NCBI RefSeq assembly: GCF_000220505.1
Contig: NZ_AFPJ01000037.1
Span: 62,001 to 126,000, forward strand
DNA: 64,000 nucleotides
Source of the DNA: Microbulbifer agarilyticus S89
GTDB lineage: Bacteria > Pseudomonadota > Gammaproteobacteria > Pseudomonadales > Cellvibrionaceae
Direction: 5' to 3'
The notes under the pieces are model-generated. The model had not been told where the DNA came from. It made no database searches and saw nothing but the letters and a program-made list of their open reading frames with translations. The position numbers were made by a program, and so were the translations under genes. Of this stretch, positions 1-9,439 are shown one piece after another (positions within the stretch are counted from its first letter, which is position 1; each line of letters opens with the position of its first letter).

Positions 1-792
1 CAACGTCAGCGATAACTCGCTTGCCCCCGGCAACTCAGCAATTTGCTGCTCCAGTTGCTGCCGCCGTTCAGCGCTAGCCGCCGGCAGCACAAACTTCAAT
101 GCAGGACGCCGCTGCTGACACCAGATTGCAGACTGCAGAAAGAGCGGCCCGAGCAAGCGCACCTCGCCACCGCGACTCCCCGGCAATAACGCCACCACCT
201 GATCATCCGCCGCAAATCCCAGGGACTGTCGTGCGGCCTCCACATCGACTTCGAGTGGGATCTCATCGGCCAACGGATGCCCGACAAAACTCACCGGTAC
301 ATCGTGCTCGCGGTAAAAGTCTGCCTCAAACGGCAGCAGCGTGAGCATGTGGTCCACAGCGCGGGCAATTTTCTTGATACGCCCGCGGCGCCACGCCCAC
401 ACCGAAGGGCTGACGTAATGCACCGTGGGAATACCTGCGCCGCGCAGCGCCTCTTCTAGGCCGAGATTGAAATCCGGGGAATCAATGCCGATAAAAACAT
501 CGGGAGGGTTGGCGATAAAATGTTCGCGCAGGGTACGGCGGATCTTGAGCAGCTCGGGCAGGCGCTTCAGCGGCTCAACCAGCCCCATTACCGAGAGCCG
601 CTCCATGGGAAACAGGGACTCGGCACCCAGGGCCTGCATACGCGGCCCCGCAATACCGACCACCTCGACAGAGTCGAATCGCTTTTGCAGCGCCTGAATC
701 AGGCCCGCACCGAGAATATCACCAGAGGCTTCACCGGCAAGCATGCCGACACGCAACGTTTCCCCGTACGGCTTTACCGGCTTGTTGCTCAA
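1..792 (-). CDS. lpxB: Lipid-A-disaccharide synthase LpxB (partial, C-terminus beyond left edge)
   Basis: Inner-membrane-associated glycosyltransferase that joins UDP-2,3-diacylglucosamine and lipid X into the lipid A disaccharide. The visible 264 codons read without a stop to base 1, out of about 380 usual for the family. I start it at a TTG (790-792) whose last two bases form the lpxA stop (TTGA overlap). Translation from there gives [21 protein letters not shown], with the GEASGD N-terminal motif at residues 20-25. The first in-frame ATG (residue 17) would cut into that motif. Other family marks are the SPSVWAWR segment at residues 128-135 and GSRGGE at 205-210. It is the last visible gene of the lpxD-fabZ-lpxA-lpxB block. 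Confidence 0.93.
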   Translation of the reverse strand, partial: MSNKPVKPYGETLRVGMLAGEASGDILGAGLIQALQKRFDSVEVVGIAGPRMQALGAESLFPMERLSVMGLVEPLKRLPELLKIRRTLREHFIANPPDVFIGIDSPDFNLGLEEALRGAGIPTVHYVSPSVWAWRRGRIKKIARAVDHMLTLLPFEADFYREHDVPVSFVGHPLADEIPLEVDVEAARQSLGFAADDQVVALLPGSRGGEVRLLGPLFLQSAIWCQQRRPALKFVLPAASAERRQQLEQQIAELPGASELSLTL

Positions 793-1568
793 CGGACAAT
801 CCCACGGGTGGAATTTTGCAGGGAATCAATCCAGGGCTGAATGGCTGCGGACTCCTGTCGCAACTGCGCCAGTGACTCCAACGCCTCATCGGTAGTGAGC
901 CCGCGGCGATAGACAATTTTGTAGGCTTTATTGATCAGCGCGATATCTTCACGCGTAAATCCACGGCGACGCAGCCCTTCGGCGTTGATGGTTTTCGCTT
1001 CGGCTGGATTGCCCGCGACCATCACATAGGCCGGAACGTCCTTGCCGATGCCGGCCCCCATTCCGGTGAATGCGTGCTCACCGATCGTGCAGTGCTGGTG
1101 CACCAGGGTATAGCCGCTCAGGATCGCCCAATCGCGCACATACACGTGGCCCGCCAGGGCAACATTGTTTACCAGAATCGTGTTGTTACCAATCACACTG
1201 TCGTGACCAATATGCGCATAGGCCATCAGCAGGTTATCGTTGCCAATGGTGGTTTCCCCGCGATCCTGCACGGTGCCGCGGTGGATAGTGACACCTTCAC
1301 GGATGACGTTGTTGTCGCCAATCACCAGGGTGGTTGGCTCGTCCTGGTACTTTTTGTCTGGGGTATCCTGGCCGACGCTGGAAAACTGGTAGATGCGGTT
1401 GTTTTTTCCCAGTTTGGTAGGCCCGCTCAGCACCACGTGGGACGCGATCTCACAACCATCGCCGATCTCCACATCGGGTCCAACAACGCTGTATGGGCCA
1501 ATTTGCACGCCTTCTCCGATCACTGCCGAATCATCGACAATGGCAGTTGGGTGAATCTTGGTCTGCAT
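789..1568 (-). CDS. lpxA: UDP-N-acetylglucosamine acyltransferase LpxA
   Basis: Cytoplasmic homotrimeric acyltransferase for the first step of lipid A synthesis, moving a 3-hydroxyacyl chain from ACP to UDP-GlcNAc. The 259-residue length matches the family (262 in E. coli). The first about 190 residues are hexapeptide repeats forming a left-handed beta helix, and a helical C-terminal domain ends in STRGIVR, close to the E. coli end. The HIGH segment at residues 119-122 aligns with the active-site loop, so His122 corresponds to catalytic His125 of E. coli. It lies about 200 bases after fabZ and overlaps lpxB by four bases, which suggests translational coupling. Confidence 0.97.
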   Translation of the reverse strand: MQTKIHPTAIVDDSAVIGEGVQIGPYSVVGPDVEIGDGCEIASHVVLSGPTKLGKNNRIYQFSSVGQDTPDKKYQDEPTTLVIGDNNVIREGVTIHRGTVQDRGETTIGNDNLLMAYAHIGHDSVIGNNTILVNNVALAGHVYVRDWAILSGYTLVHQHCTIGEHAFTGMGAGIGKDVPAYVMVAGNPAEAKTINAEGLRRRGFTREDIALINKAYKIVYRRGLTTDEALESLAQLRQESAAIQPWIDSLQNSTRGIVR

Positions 1569-1766
1569 GCTGTGGCTTTCTCCTCACCGGATCGATACGC
1601 GATCGACTGAACACCACGCTGCGAACGGAAGCCCGCACTCTGGCGCCAGAAACTACGGCGATAACTTTACCCGCGAATCGCGAATATAAAAAATCAATTT
1701 GGTCACATTGATGCCAGCCCGAGCTGGCAGGGGTCCGTGAGGCCCCGCGCGCCCTGCCTGCAGCGC

Positions 1767-2204
1767 TCAGATCTTCCTCACCGCGCACAGGATATCGGCA
1801 GAGGCCGCCAGCTCACCATCTACGCTCGCCTTGCCGGCAAACTTCCAGATACCGCGGCGTTCGGACACAACTTCCGACTCGAGCTGCAGGCGGTCCCCCG
1901 GCACAACCTGACGCTTGAAGCGCACGTTGTCGATGCCGGCAAACAGGTACAAATAGCCGTCTTCCGGTTTTTGCCCCAGGGTCTTGAAGCCGAGGATGCC
2001 GGACACCTGGGCCATGGCCTCAACAATCATGACACCCGGGAAGATCGGCGCCTCCGGGAAATGGCCATTGAATACCTCTTCGTTAATCGAGATATTTTTG
2101 TAACCCTTGATCGATTTACCTTCTTCCAGCTCGACCACACGATCTACCAGTAGGAAAGGATAGCGGTGCGGAAGGTATTGACGAATTTCCTGTACGTCCA
2201 TCAT
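1767..2204 (-). CDS. fabZ: 3-hydroxyacyl-ACP dehydratase FabZ
   Basis: Hot-dog fold dehydratase of type II fatty acid synthesis, converting 3-hydroxyacyl-ACP to trans-2-enoyl-ACP. I chose the ATG at 2204 ([17 protein letters not shown]), giving 145 residues, the normal family size. A longer frame upstream adds 12 residues with no family resemblance, and a GGGGA sits about 9 bases before the chosen ATG. The catalytic motif [10 protein letters not shown] has His48, and Glu62 follows in VEAMAQ. It lies between lpxD and lpxA as in most proteobacteria, so membrane phospholipid and lipid A precursors are made from one operon. Confidence 0.95.
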   Translation of the reverse strand: MMDVQEIRQYLPHRYPFLLVDRVVELEEGKSIKGYKNISINEEVFNGHFPEAPIFPGVMIVEAMAQVSGILGFKTLGQKPEDGYLYLFAGIDNVRFKRQVVPGDRLQLESEVVSERRGIWKFAGKASVDGELAASADILCAVRKI

Positions 2205-2294
2205 GGCGAATTGTCCCCAGAAACCACTTCGGGGCGCCAAACGCCCCGAATCTTCGAATGTATCTTGTGATGAAGCTCAGTGAGCAGATGCAAC

Positions 2295-3350
2295 CTAATC
2301 GGGTGCCTGTTCCTGTTGCTTGAATGCTGTCTCCAACGCCTTCAGGCGCCGGGCCATTTGATCGAGTTGTCCATAGCGCACCGCATTGCGACGCCAGCTA
2401 CGACTGTCCATAAAGGGCGCGCCACTGGAATAGGAGCCGGCCTCTTCGATGGATTTGGTAACCAGGGTACGCGCAGTGACATGGCTGCGATCCGCGATGG
2501 TGACATGGCCAACGATACCGACACCGCCAGCAATGGTGCAGTGCTTGCCAATCACCGCACTGCCCGCCACCGCCGAACAAGCGGCCATGGCTGAGTAGTC
2601 ACCAATCTGTACATTGTGCGCGATTTGCACCATGTTGTCGATCTTGACACCGCGCCCGATCACCGTATTGCCAAGCGCGCCGCGGTCAATACAGGTACAG
2701 GCACCGATCTCCACTTCATCAGCGATTTCGACACCACCCAACTGATGGATCTTGGTCCAGCGGCCATCGGCAGGCGCAAAACCAAACCCGTCACCACCAA
2801 TCACCGTATTGCTGTGCACGGTACAATCTGCACCGATCGCGCAACCATGGTAGACCACCACGTTGGGGAACAACCGGGTATTTGCCCCGATTTCACTCCC
2901 CTCACCGACCACGCAGCCCGACCCGATAACCACACCGGTTCCGATCCGGGTGTTGGCCTCGATCACCACTCCCGGACCAATATGCACATCAATCCCAATG
3001 TCCGCTGAGCTATCAACACAGGCAGAGGGATGGATACCCGCTGAGGGTGTGGGCGTTTGATCGTAGACCGCGGTCGCTTGCGCAAAGGCGAGATAGGGGT
3101 TGGGAACGATGAGTGCGCTCGTCGGGCAGGCATCTGCATCTTTCGCAGAAACCAAAACCGCACAGGCCTTAGTTTCTTCGAGGAAGCGACGATAGTTGGC
3201 GCTGGCTAGGAAGCTCACTTCGCTGGCAACCGCGTCCTGCAGGGTATTCAACCCGGTAGGTACTTGCTCACCGCTGGCACCTGGCACCAGGCGCAGTTCT
3301 GCGCCCAGTATCTCAGCCAACTGCGCCAGAGTTGGCTGCTTGTTAGTCAT
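2295..3350 (-). CDS. lpxD: UDP-3-O-(3-hydroxyacyl)glucosamine N-acyltransferase LpxD
   Basis: Third enzyme of lipid A synthesis, N-acylating UDP-3-O-acyl-glucosamine from 3-hydroxyacyl-ACP. The N-terminal uridine-binding domain (to about residue 100) is followed by a long hexapeptide-repeat helix (about 105-310) and a C-terminal helix rich in Gln and Lys. The active-site segment QIAHNVQIGD contains the catalytic His, at about residue 245, matching His239 of E. coli. I place the start at ATG 3350 rather than the GTG one codon upstream, because an AAGG lies 8 bases before the ATG. The 351 residues are close to the 341 of E. coli. It follows skp by about 30 bases. Confidence 0.96.
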   Translation of the reverse strand: MTNKQPTLAQLAEILGAELRLVPGASGEQVPTGLNTLQDAVASEVSFLASANYRRFLEETKACAVLVSAKDADACPTSALIVPNPYLAFAQATAVYDQTPTPSAGIHPSACVDSSADIGIDVHIGPGVVIEANTRIGTGVVIGSGCVVGEGSEIGANTRLFPNVVVYHGCAIGADCTVHSNTVIGGDGFGFAPADGRWTKIHQLGGVEIADEVEIGACTCIDRGALGNTVIGRGVKIDNMVQIAHNVQIGDYSAMAACSAVAGSAVIGKHCTIAGGVGIVGHVTIADRSHVTARTLVTKSIEEAGSYSSGAPFMDSRSWRRNAVRYGQLDQMARRLKALETAFKQQEQAPD

Positions 3351-3383
3351 CACTGAACCTTGTTCGAAGCTGATTAGCGCGGA

Positions 3384-3914
3384 TTACTTGCCAGCGTTTA
3401 GGCGCTTGACCAGTTCTTCGGTCAGATTGGCGGACTTACCCGCGTAAACCGCAGCGCTCGCATCCAGAACCAGGTCCAGCTTCTGTTCTTTGATCACTTC
3501 TTCCAGCGCAGTCTTGGCTTTCGGCAACAGCTCCTTCTGCAGGTCCTGCACTGCCTGGCCTTCCATCGCGCGCAGTTTTTTCACGGTGGTTTCGAAATCA
3601 GAGCGCTTGAAGTTGATTTTGCGCTGCTGTTCGGCCTTCTTCTCTTCAGACCAGGTTACGCCATTTTTCTGCGCATCCTCGGCCAGCTTTTGCATTTCCG
3701 CGCGAATGCTCTCGGCACCATTCTGCAACTGGGAGTATTCAGAGCTGGTTTTCAGCGCATTGATTTTGGAAGTGGCTTTTTCAGTGCTCATGATCGCGGC
3801 CTGGATATTTACCACGGCAACTTTAGTTTGTGCACTGGCGGCGCCCGCGAACAACAGGCCGGCCAGCAAAATCGCACTTGCTTTTACAAATTTGAACACT
3901 TTCTTATTCTCCAT
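3384..3914 (-). CDS. skp: Periplasmic chaperone Skp/OmpH family
   Basis: Periplasmic holdase chaperone for unfolded outer-membrane proteins on their way to the BAM complex. The 176-residue product has a clear signal peptide (basic MENKKVFKFVK, hydrophobic AILLAGLLFAGAA, cleavage near ASA-Q). A Lys/Glu/Gln-rich alpha-helical region follows, typical of the tentacle arms of the Skp trimer. The mature start TKVAVVNIQAAI matches the family's first beta strand. It sits between bamA and lpxD, the classical order. The ribosome-binding site (CAAGAAAT) is weak, which could mean coupling to bamA about 105 bases upstream. Confidence 0.93.
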   Translation of the reverse strand: MENKKVFKFVKASAILLAGLLFAGAASAQTKVAVVNIQAAIMSTEKATSKINALKTSSEYSQLQNGAESIRAEMQKLAEDAQKNGVTWSEEKKAEQQRKINFKRSDFETTVKKLRAMEGQAVQDLQKELLPKAKTALEEVIKEQKLDLVLDASAAVYAGKSANLTEELVKRLNAGK

Positions 3915-4021
3915 ATTTCTTGAATTTTTCGGCCCCTTCCACAGGAGCCGTTTACGTCAGAAAAACCGTTTTCGGTAGCTGGGGCTCAACCCTAAACACT
4001 CCCGAAGCCAATTTCCAGTGG

Positions 4022-6592
4022 TTAGAAGCTATTACCCAACGAGAACTGGAATACTTCCACATCGTCGTCTTCGTTCTCTTCCAGTGCCTTGGACAGGCTG
4101 AAGGTCAGCGGGCCAAAGCCGGTGATCCAGGTCAGGCCCACACCAGCGGACACATTCAGGTTTTCCACCGCGATATCGTAACAGTTCAGCTGAGTCACTC
4201 CACAGCTGTTGCTAAACACGTTGCCCGCATCGATAAAGAACGCAGACTGCATGGAGCGCTGATCCTTGACGAAAGGAATCGGGAAAATCACTTCTGCACT
4301 ACCTTCCACCAGAATGTTGCCACCGAAAGGCTGCGGCTGGCGGCCGGTAGACGTAGTAATCAGCTCGCCAGTGTTCTGATCGAGCAGGTAACAGTTCTTG
4401 GTGACATTACCCTCGGCATTGACAGCACAGGCCGTGGTTGAATAGAACTCAGCCGGGGTGGAGCGCGGACCCAAGGTATTGCGCTCGAAACCACGTACGG
4501 AGCCAAAACCACCGCCGTAGAAGTTTTCAAAGAACGGCAGCTGTTCCAGGTCGCCATAGCCATCGGCATAGCCGAGACGGGTACGCAGGCGCAACGTCAG
4601 GTTCTTAGTCAGCGGGCGGAAGTACTGGCCGGTGTAAATGAACTTGTAATACTCGAGATCACCACCGGGCAATGCAACTTCAACAGATGCGCGCTGGGAA
4701 GCACCGCGGGTGGCGAGGATACCCCGGTTCAGGGTCGAACGCGCGTAAGAACCTGTCACCGACCAGGTATCGAACTCGTCACCATAGAGATCAACAAACC
4801 CATTCAAATCGGTATTCAGCAGGCTGTCATCCAGCGGCATGCTGAGATCCAGCGCGACCCCATCCGCTACCGCCTGCTCCAGCTCTTCCAACACCACAGT
4901 TTGATCCGAGGCGAGAATGTCGCTATCGATGCCGCTAATCGGACGCGGGCTATCAATAATCTCCTGCACGGAGTTACTACTTGTGCTCAGCTCAAGGTGG
5001 TTGAAACCGATATTCAGGCCAATACGGGAAATTTCAGAGATTGGGTAACCGAAGCTCAAGCCCGCACCATAGGTCGTGGTGTTATAGCTCGACAGGTTGA
5101 TTTCGGAGTAATCCCGCTCCTGATAGAAAATATTGAAGCCACGGCTCACGCCGTCCGGCGTGAAATAGGGATCGGTATAGGAGAAATTCAGGACCGACTG
5201 GTAGGTAGAGGTATTCACCGCGAAACCCACCGATTTGCCGGTGCCCATCCAGTTGTTTTCCTGCACGTTGGCACCCAGCACCAGACCACTGCCCTGGGCA
5301 TAACCGACGGTGCCACCGATGGTACCGGAGGGCTGCTCCTCAACGGTGTATTCCACATCGATCTGGTCGGAGGTGCCCGGTACCTCGGTAGTCTCTACCT
5401 GTACTTCCTTAAAGAAGCCGAGACGCTCCAGGCGCACCTTGGACTGCTCAATGCGTGCGGAAGAAGCCGAGGCGGCTTCCATCTGGCGCATCTCACGGCG
5501 TAACACATCATCGGAGGTGCGCGTATTACCGCGGAAATTGATACGGCGCACATAGGCCCGCTTGCCCGGGTCAATGAAGAAGGTGACCTTTACGGTTTTG
5601 TCATCTTCATTTGCTTCCGGCATACCATTCACCTCGGCGAAGGTATAGCCCTCGTTGCCCAGGCGCTTGGTAATGTAATCGGAGGTGGTGGTCATCAACA
5701 CCTGGGAGAAGGTCTGCCCCTTGCGCACCAGCAGCAAGCGACGGATTTCTTCCTCGGAAACAACCGGGTCACCGGCCAGCTCCACTTCGGAAACGGTATA
5801 CACATCGCCTTCGCTGATGTTTACCGTGATAAATACGCTTTGCTTGTCGGGGCTCAGGGAAACCTGCGTGGATTCGATCTTGAATTCCAGGTAGCCGCGG
5901 TCGAGGTAGTAAGACTCCAGGCGCTCCAGGTCGCCGGTAAGCTTCTCCCGGGAGTACTTGTCGTCACTGTTCAGCCAGGACAGCCAGCCGGTGGTTTGCA
6001 GCTCGAAAATTTCCGCCAGCTCATCGTCGGAAAAAGCGCGGTTGCCCACAACATTGATGTGCTTGATCGCCGCGACGGAGCCTTCGTCCACGATAACTTT
6101 CAGCTCAACCTGGTTGCGCGGCAGCTCTTTTACTTCGGTGGTTACACTGGCGCCATAGCGCCCCTGAGCCACATACTGACGCTCGAGTTCCTGTGCCAGG
6201 CCTTCCAGGGTGGCACGTTTAAAGATCTGCCCTTCCGCAAGACCGTTGTCATTCATGCCCTTGAGCAGGTCTTCGGTCTTGATCGCCTTGTTACCGGTAA
6301 TCTCGATCTTTGAAATCGCCGGGCGCTCCCGCACGGTGATGACCAGGACACCATTTTCACGGCCGATCTGGATATCCTGGAAATAGCCGGTGCGGAACAA
6401 TGCGCGCGTGGCGCTCTGGATCTCCACACTCTCAATCTGATCACCAACCCGGACAGGCAGGGCCGCAAACACGGTACCCGCGGACACACGCTGCAATCCC
6501 TCAACGCGAATATCGTTGACCTTAAACGACTGGGCGTAAGCGGCAATGGGCAAAGCTAGGCCGAGCGAAGCCGCTTTCAGGAAATTTTTCAT
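4022..6592 (-). CDS. bamA: Outer-membrane protein assembly factor BamA
   Basis: Central Omp85 protein of the BAM complex, which folds and inserts outer-membrane beta barrels. The 856-residue precursor has a signal peptide (1-20, ending AYA-Q), five POTRA domains (about 22-420) and a 16-strand barrel ending in the aromatic C-terminal signature FSLGNSF. The conserved loop-6 motif VRGF is at 699-702. It is longer than E. coli BamA (810): an acidic segment at about 541-607 and a loop after VRGF holding Cys722 and Cys734 account for the excess. A second Cys pair is at 797 and 804. It lies downstream of rseP and upstream of skp, coupling barrel assembly with the sigma-E pathway. Confidence 0.97.
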   Translation of the reverse strand: MKNFLKAASLGLALPIAAYAQSFKVNDIRVEGLQRVSAGTVFAALPVRVGDQIESVEIQSATRALFRTGYFQDIQIGRENGVLVITVRERPAISKIEITGNKAIKTEDLLKGMNDNGLAEGQIFKRATLEGLAQELERQYVAQGRYGASVTTEVKELPRNQVELKVIVDEGSVAAIKHINVVGNRAFSDDELAEIFELQTTGWLSWLNSDDKYSREKLTGDLERLESYYLDRGYLEFKIESTQVSLSPDKQSVFITVNISEGDVYTVSEVELAGDPVVSEEEIRRLLLVRKGQTFSQVLMTTTSDYITKRLGNEGYTFAEVNGMPEANEDDKTVKVTFFIDPGKRAYVRRINFRGNTRTSDDVLRREMRQMEAASASSARIEQSKVRLERLGFFKEVQVETTEVPGTSDQIDVEYTVEEQPSGTIGGTVGYAQGSGLVLGANVQENNWMGTGKSVGFAVNTSTYQSVLNFSYTDPYFTPDGVSRGFNIFYQERDYSEINLSSYNTTTYGAGLSFGYPISEISRIGLNIGFNHLELSTSSNSVQEIIDSPRPISGIDSDILASDQTVVLEELEQAVADGVALDLSMPLDDSLLNTDLNGFVDLYGDEFDTWSVTGSYARSTLNRGILATRGASQRASVEVALPGGDLEYYKFIYTGQYFRPLTKNLTLRLRTRLGYADGYGDLEQLPFFENFYGGGFGSVRGFERNTLGPRSTPAEFYSTTACAVNAEGNVTKNCYLLDQNTGELITTSTGRQPQPFGGNILVEGSAEVIFPIPFVKDQRSMQSAFFIDAGNVFSNSCGVTQLNCYDIAVENLNVSAGVGLTWITGFGPLTFSLSKALEENEDDDVEVFQFSLGNSF

Positions 6593-6627
6593 CTACTAAT
6601 TCCGAGTGTTTATTCGCAATTCCATGA

Positions 6628-6640
6628 GGGCGTTACGCCC
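6628..6640 (-). repeat. Small hairpin in the bamA leader
   Basis: The 13-base palindrome GGGCGTTACGCCC has a 5-bp stem and 3-base loop and lies 36 bases upstream of the bamA start codon. It is visible directly; no function is assigned. It could influence bamA translation or be incidental. Confidence 0.35.
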
Positions 6641-6706
6641 CATTCACTGGGATCAAGGTCCCTATCAAGTCCACCCACCCCTCAGGGGCGAAAATGGTGC
6701 CTGACC

Positions 6707-6755
6707 ACCTCCGAGGCCCGACATGGGGCCCTTCGCCCTCAGTAAGACCGGAGGT
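6707..6755 (-). repeat. Nested inverted repeat between rseP and bamA
   Basis: A 7-bp outer stem (ACCTCCG at 6707-6713 with CGGAGGT at 6749-6755) encloses an inner 5-bp stem (GGCCC at 6715-6719 with GGGCC at 6726-6730). It lies 17 bases downstream of the rseP stop in the 179-base gap before bamA. There is no T-run after it on the minus strand, so it is not a standard intrinsic terminator. An mRNA processing or stability element is possible. Confidence 0.45.
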
Positions 6756-6771
6756 ACAGGCAAAAAATTCA

Positions 6772-8130
6772 CTACAGACGCAAAATGTCGTTATAAAGCG
6801 CCAACGCCATGATGCCCAGCACCATAGCCATACCCACTTGCAGGCCAATCATCTGCACTCTTTCCGAAACGGGTGAGCCCTTGATTGCCTCAATACCGTA
6901 GTAGAGGAGATGACCGCCGTCGAGAACCGGAATCGGTAACAGGTTCAACACACCAAGACTGATGCTCAACAGGGCAAGCAGCGACAAGAAGGACTGCCAG
7001 CCCGCGTCCGCAGAGGTGCCGGCCACTTTAGCAATGGTGATAGGGCCGCTCAAGTTGCGGGTAGAAAGCTCGCCAAACAGCAGCTTTTTCAGGCTGTTTA
7101 GGGTAAATACCGTCTTGCTCCAGGTCTCCTCCAGGCCTTTGTTCAGGGCCCCCAGAACACCGTAGTGGTAGCGCCGCACCCGCTCCTCCGGCCAGGATGC
7201 CGCCACCGGCAAGACCCCGATACGGCCTATTTTTTCACCGCTATCCAGCGTGACTTCGTCTGGCGTAATTGACACCACCTGCTCGGCACCGTCACGCAAC
7301 ACCGTAACCGCGACCTGCTGCTCCGGGCGCGCCTTGATATAGGTGGTCCACTGCTCCCAATCGCTGAAATCACGCCCATCGGTGGCGATAATTTCATCAC
7401 CGGCCACCAAGCCGCCTTTTGCAGCCGGGCTACCGTCGACCACCTGGGCAAGCTGCATACTAACCTGTGGGATCCACAGCTTGACGCCCACCTCGCCCAG
7501 GGGATCAGCAACCTCCTGCCCCGCCAACCAGCGGTCAATATCCGCATACATGTGGTATTCGAGCGAAGAATCCGGATAACGCACGGAGAATTTAATATGG
7601 CCTGAATCGCCGAGGCGATTGGCCAAGCGCCAGTTCAGTGCCTGCCATGTGGGCGTTGGGTGATCGTCGATTGCGAGGATTTCCTGGCCTTCTTCCAACC
7701 CGGCGTACGCAGCAAGGCTGCCCTGCTCCACGCCATCAACAATGGGTACCGGGCCAGAAGTGCCGCCCATAAACACGCCCCAGAAGAGCACGATCGCCAG
7801 CAGGAAATTGGCGAGCGGGCCGGCGGCGGCGATGGCGATGCGTTGCCACACATTCTTGCGATTGAAGGTGCGGTCCAAATCTTCCGGCGCCACCGCACTT
7901 TCGCGCTCATCGAGAAACTTGACGTAACCGCCGAGGGGGATGGCGGATACCGTAAATTCGGTGCCGTGGCGGTCGTAGCGCGACACCAGTCGCTTGCCAA
8001 AGCCAATCGAGAAACGCAGTACCTTTACACCACACCAGCGCGCAACGATAAAGTGGCCGAACTCGTGAAAGCTCACCAGCACACCGAGAGCGACCAGCGC
8101 CCAGACTGCAGTTTGTAGAAAATCTAACAT
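6772..8130 (-). CDS. rseP: Site-2 intramembrane metalloprotease RseP
   Basis: Inner-membrane zinc protease that cuts anti-sigma factor RseA after DegS, releasing sigma-E, and also clears remnant signal peptides. The 452 residues fit the family (450 in E. coli). The first membrane segment carries the zinc motif HEFGH (His22, Glu23, His26). Two tandem PDZ domains fill roughly residues 115-310. A later membrane segment has the NLLPIPVLDG motif at about 396-405, supplying the third metal ligand (Asp). The C-terminal membrane helix ends ALALYNDILRL. Its position directly upstream of bamA and skp is the widely conserved arrangement and links stress signalling to outer-membrane assembly. Confidence 0.97.
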   Translation of the reverse strand: MLDFLQTAVWALVALGVLVSFHEFGHFIVARWCGVKVLRFSIGFGKRLVSRYDRHGTEFTVSAIPLGGYVKFLDERESAVAPEDLDRTFNRKNVWQRIAIAAAGPLANFLLAIVLFWGVFMGGTSGPVPIVDGVEQGSLAAYAGLEEGQEILAIDDHPTPTWQALNWRLANRLGDSGHIKFSVRYPDSSLEYHMYADIDRWLAGQEVADPLGEVGVKLWIPQVSMQLAQVVDGSPAAKGGLVAGDEIIATDGRDFSDWEQWTTYIKARPEQQVAVTVLRDGAEQVVSITPDEVTLDSGEKIGRIGVLPVAASWPEERVRRYHYGVLGALNKGLEETWSKTVFTLNSLKKLLFGELSTRNLSGPITIAKVAGTSADAGWQSFLSLLALLSISLGVLNLLPIPVLDGGHLLYYGIEAIKGSPVSERVQMIGLQVGMAMVLGIMALALYNDILRL

Positions 8131-8212
8131 GAGGTCAGCTTACTATGATCTCGTTAATGGCTTGCGCCCTTTATCTTGTGTCCTGCATGCAGGCCGGTGG
8201 GTTCACCATTTT

Positions 8213-9409
8213 TCAGGCGCCGCAGAATTCTCCCAAAACCTGGTGAGCTCGCGCTCGCGCCTCCCGATCAGCCTGTTCGACTGTCTCCAGGTCTTTCAGT
8301 TCAACGACTGCACAACTCTCCATGACCTTTTCGATCAGCTGTGCAATCCCGGTAAAGCGCAGCTCCCCTGCCAGGAAAGCCTCTACAGCCACTTCGTTGG
8401 CCGCATTCAGAATAGTGGGCGCACTGCCACCAGCCAGCATGGCTTCACGTGCCAGGCGCAGACACGGGAAGCGCGATTCATCCGGCGCCTCAAAGTCCAG
8501 CCGCCCGGCACTGATCAGGTCGAGCGCGTTAACGCCGCTCTCTACCCGCTGGGGGAACGCCAGCGCGTGCGCGATTGGCGTACGCATGTCTGGATTTCCC
8601 ATCTGCGCCAGCAAGGAACCATCGCGGTACTGCACCATGGAGTGCACGATACTTTGCGGGTGCACGACCACCTGAATATCACTAGGCACTGCATGAAATA
8701 GATAACAGGCTTCGATGAACTCCAGGCCTTTGTTCATCATGGTGGCGGAATCCACCGAAATTTTGCGCCCCATGGACCAGTTGGGATGGTTACAGGCCTC
8801 GTCCGGCGTAACCCGGTGCAAACTCTCGGGGTCTGCGGTACGGAAAGGCCCGCCCGAACCGGTCAGCAGAATACGCTCTACACCGGCCTCGCTGAGGCTA
8901 TCACAGGGAAATGGCAAACATTGAAAAATGGCATTGTGCTCACTGTCGATCGGCAGCAGCGATGCATCACTTTCAGCCAAGGCGGCCATAAACACCGGCC
9001 CGGCCATCACCAGCGACTCTTTGTTCGCCAGCAGGACTTTTTTGCCGGCCTGCACGGCGGCGAGTGTTGGGCGCAAACCAGCCGCCCCCACAATAGCCGC
9101 CATCACAATGGCAACCTCGGGGTCGGCGGCCACCTGGCACAAACCGTCGGTGCCGCTCAGCACCTCGGTTGGCAAGCCCTCTGCAGCCAGCGTGGCGCGC
9201 AACTGGACAGCCTTGACCTCTTCCACAACCACCGCATAACGCGGCGCAAAGCGGCGGCACTGCTGCGCCAGCTCTTCAATACGGTCGCGCGCCGTCAGCG
9301 CATAGATGGAATAACGTTCTGGGTGACGGGCGAGCACATCCAGCGTACTCACCCCGATAGAACCGGTGGACCCGAGCACACAGACAGATTGTGGGGTCAT
9401 GGTTTGCAT
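8213..9409 (-). CDS. dxr: 1-deoxy-D-xylulose 5-phosphate reductoisomerase
   Basis: Second enzyme of the MEP isoprenoid pathway, converting DXP to 2-C-methyl-D-erythritol 4-phosphate with NADPH and a divalent metal. The 398 residues equal the E. coli length. The dinucleotide-binding motif GSTGSIG is at residues 13-19. The metal-binding segment [13 protein letters not shown] and the substrate loop GSGGPFR are present, as is a second metal-ligand region ([23 protein letters not shown], given here only as its key residues N, K, S and E). ATG codons at 9409 and 9400 are both possible starts. It lies between cdsA and rseP, supplying precursors for the undecaprenyl phosphate made by the neighbouring uppS. 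Confidence 0.97.
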   Translation of the reverse strand: MQTMTPQSVCVLGSTGSIGVSTLDVLARHPERYSIYALTARDRIEELAQQCRRFAPRYAVVVEEVKAVQLRATLAAEGLPTEVLSGTDGLCQVAADPEVAIVMAAIVGAAGLRPTLAAVQAGKKVLLANKESLVMAGPVFMAALAESDASLLPIDSEHNAIFQCLPFPCDSLSEAGVERILLTGSGGPFRTADPESLHRVTPDEACNHPNWSMGRKISVDSATMMNKGLEFIEACYLFHAVPSDIQVVVHPQSIVHSMVQYRDGSLLAQMGNPDMRTPIAHALAFPQRVESGVNALDLISAGRLDFEAPDESRFPCLRLAREAMLAGGSAPTILNAANEVAVEAFLAGELRFTGIAQLIEKVMESCAVVELKDLETVEQADREARARAHQVLGEFCGA

Positions 9410-9439
9410 GAAATCGAACTACCTCTGCGCCCAAGAAAA

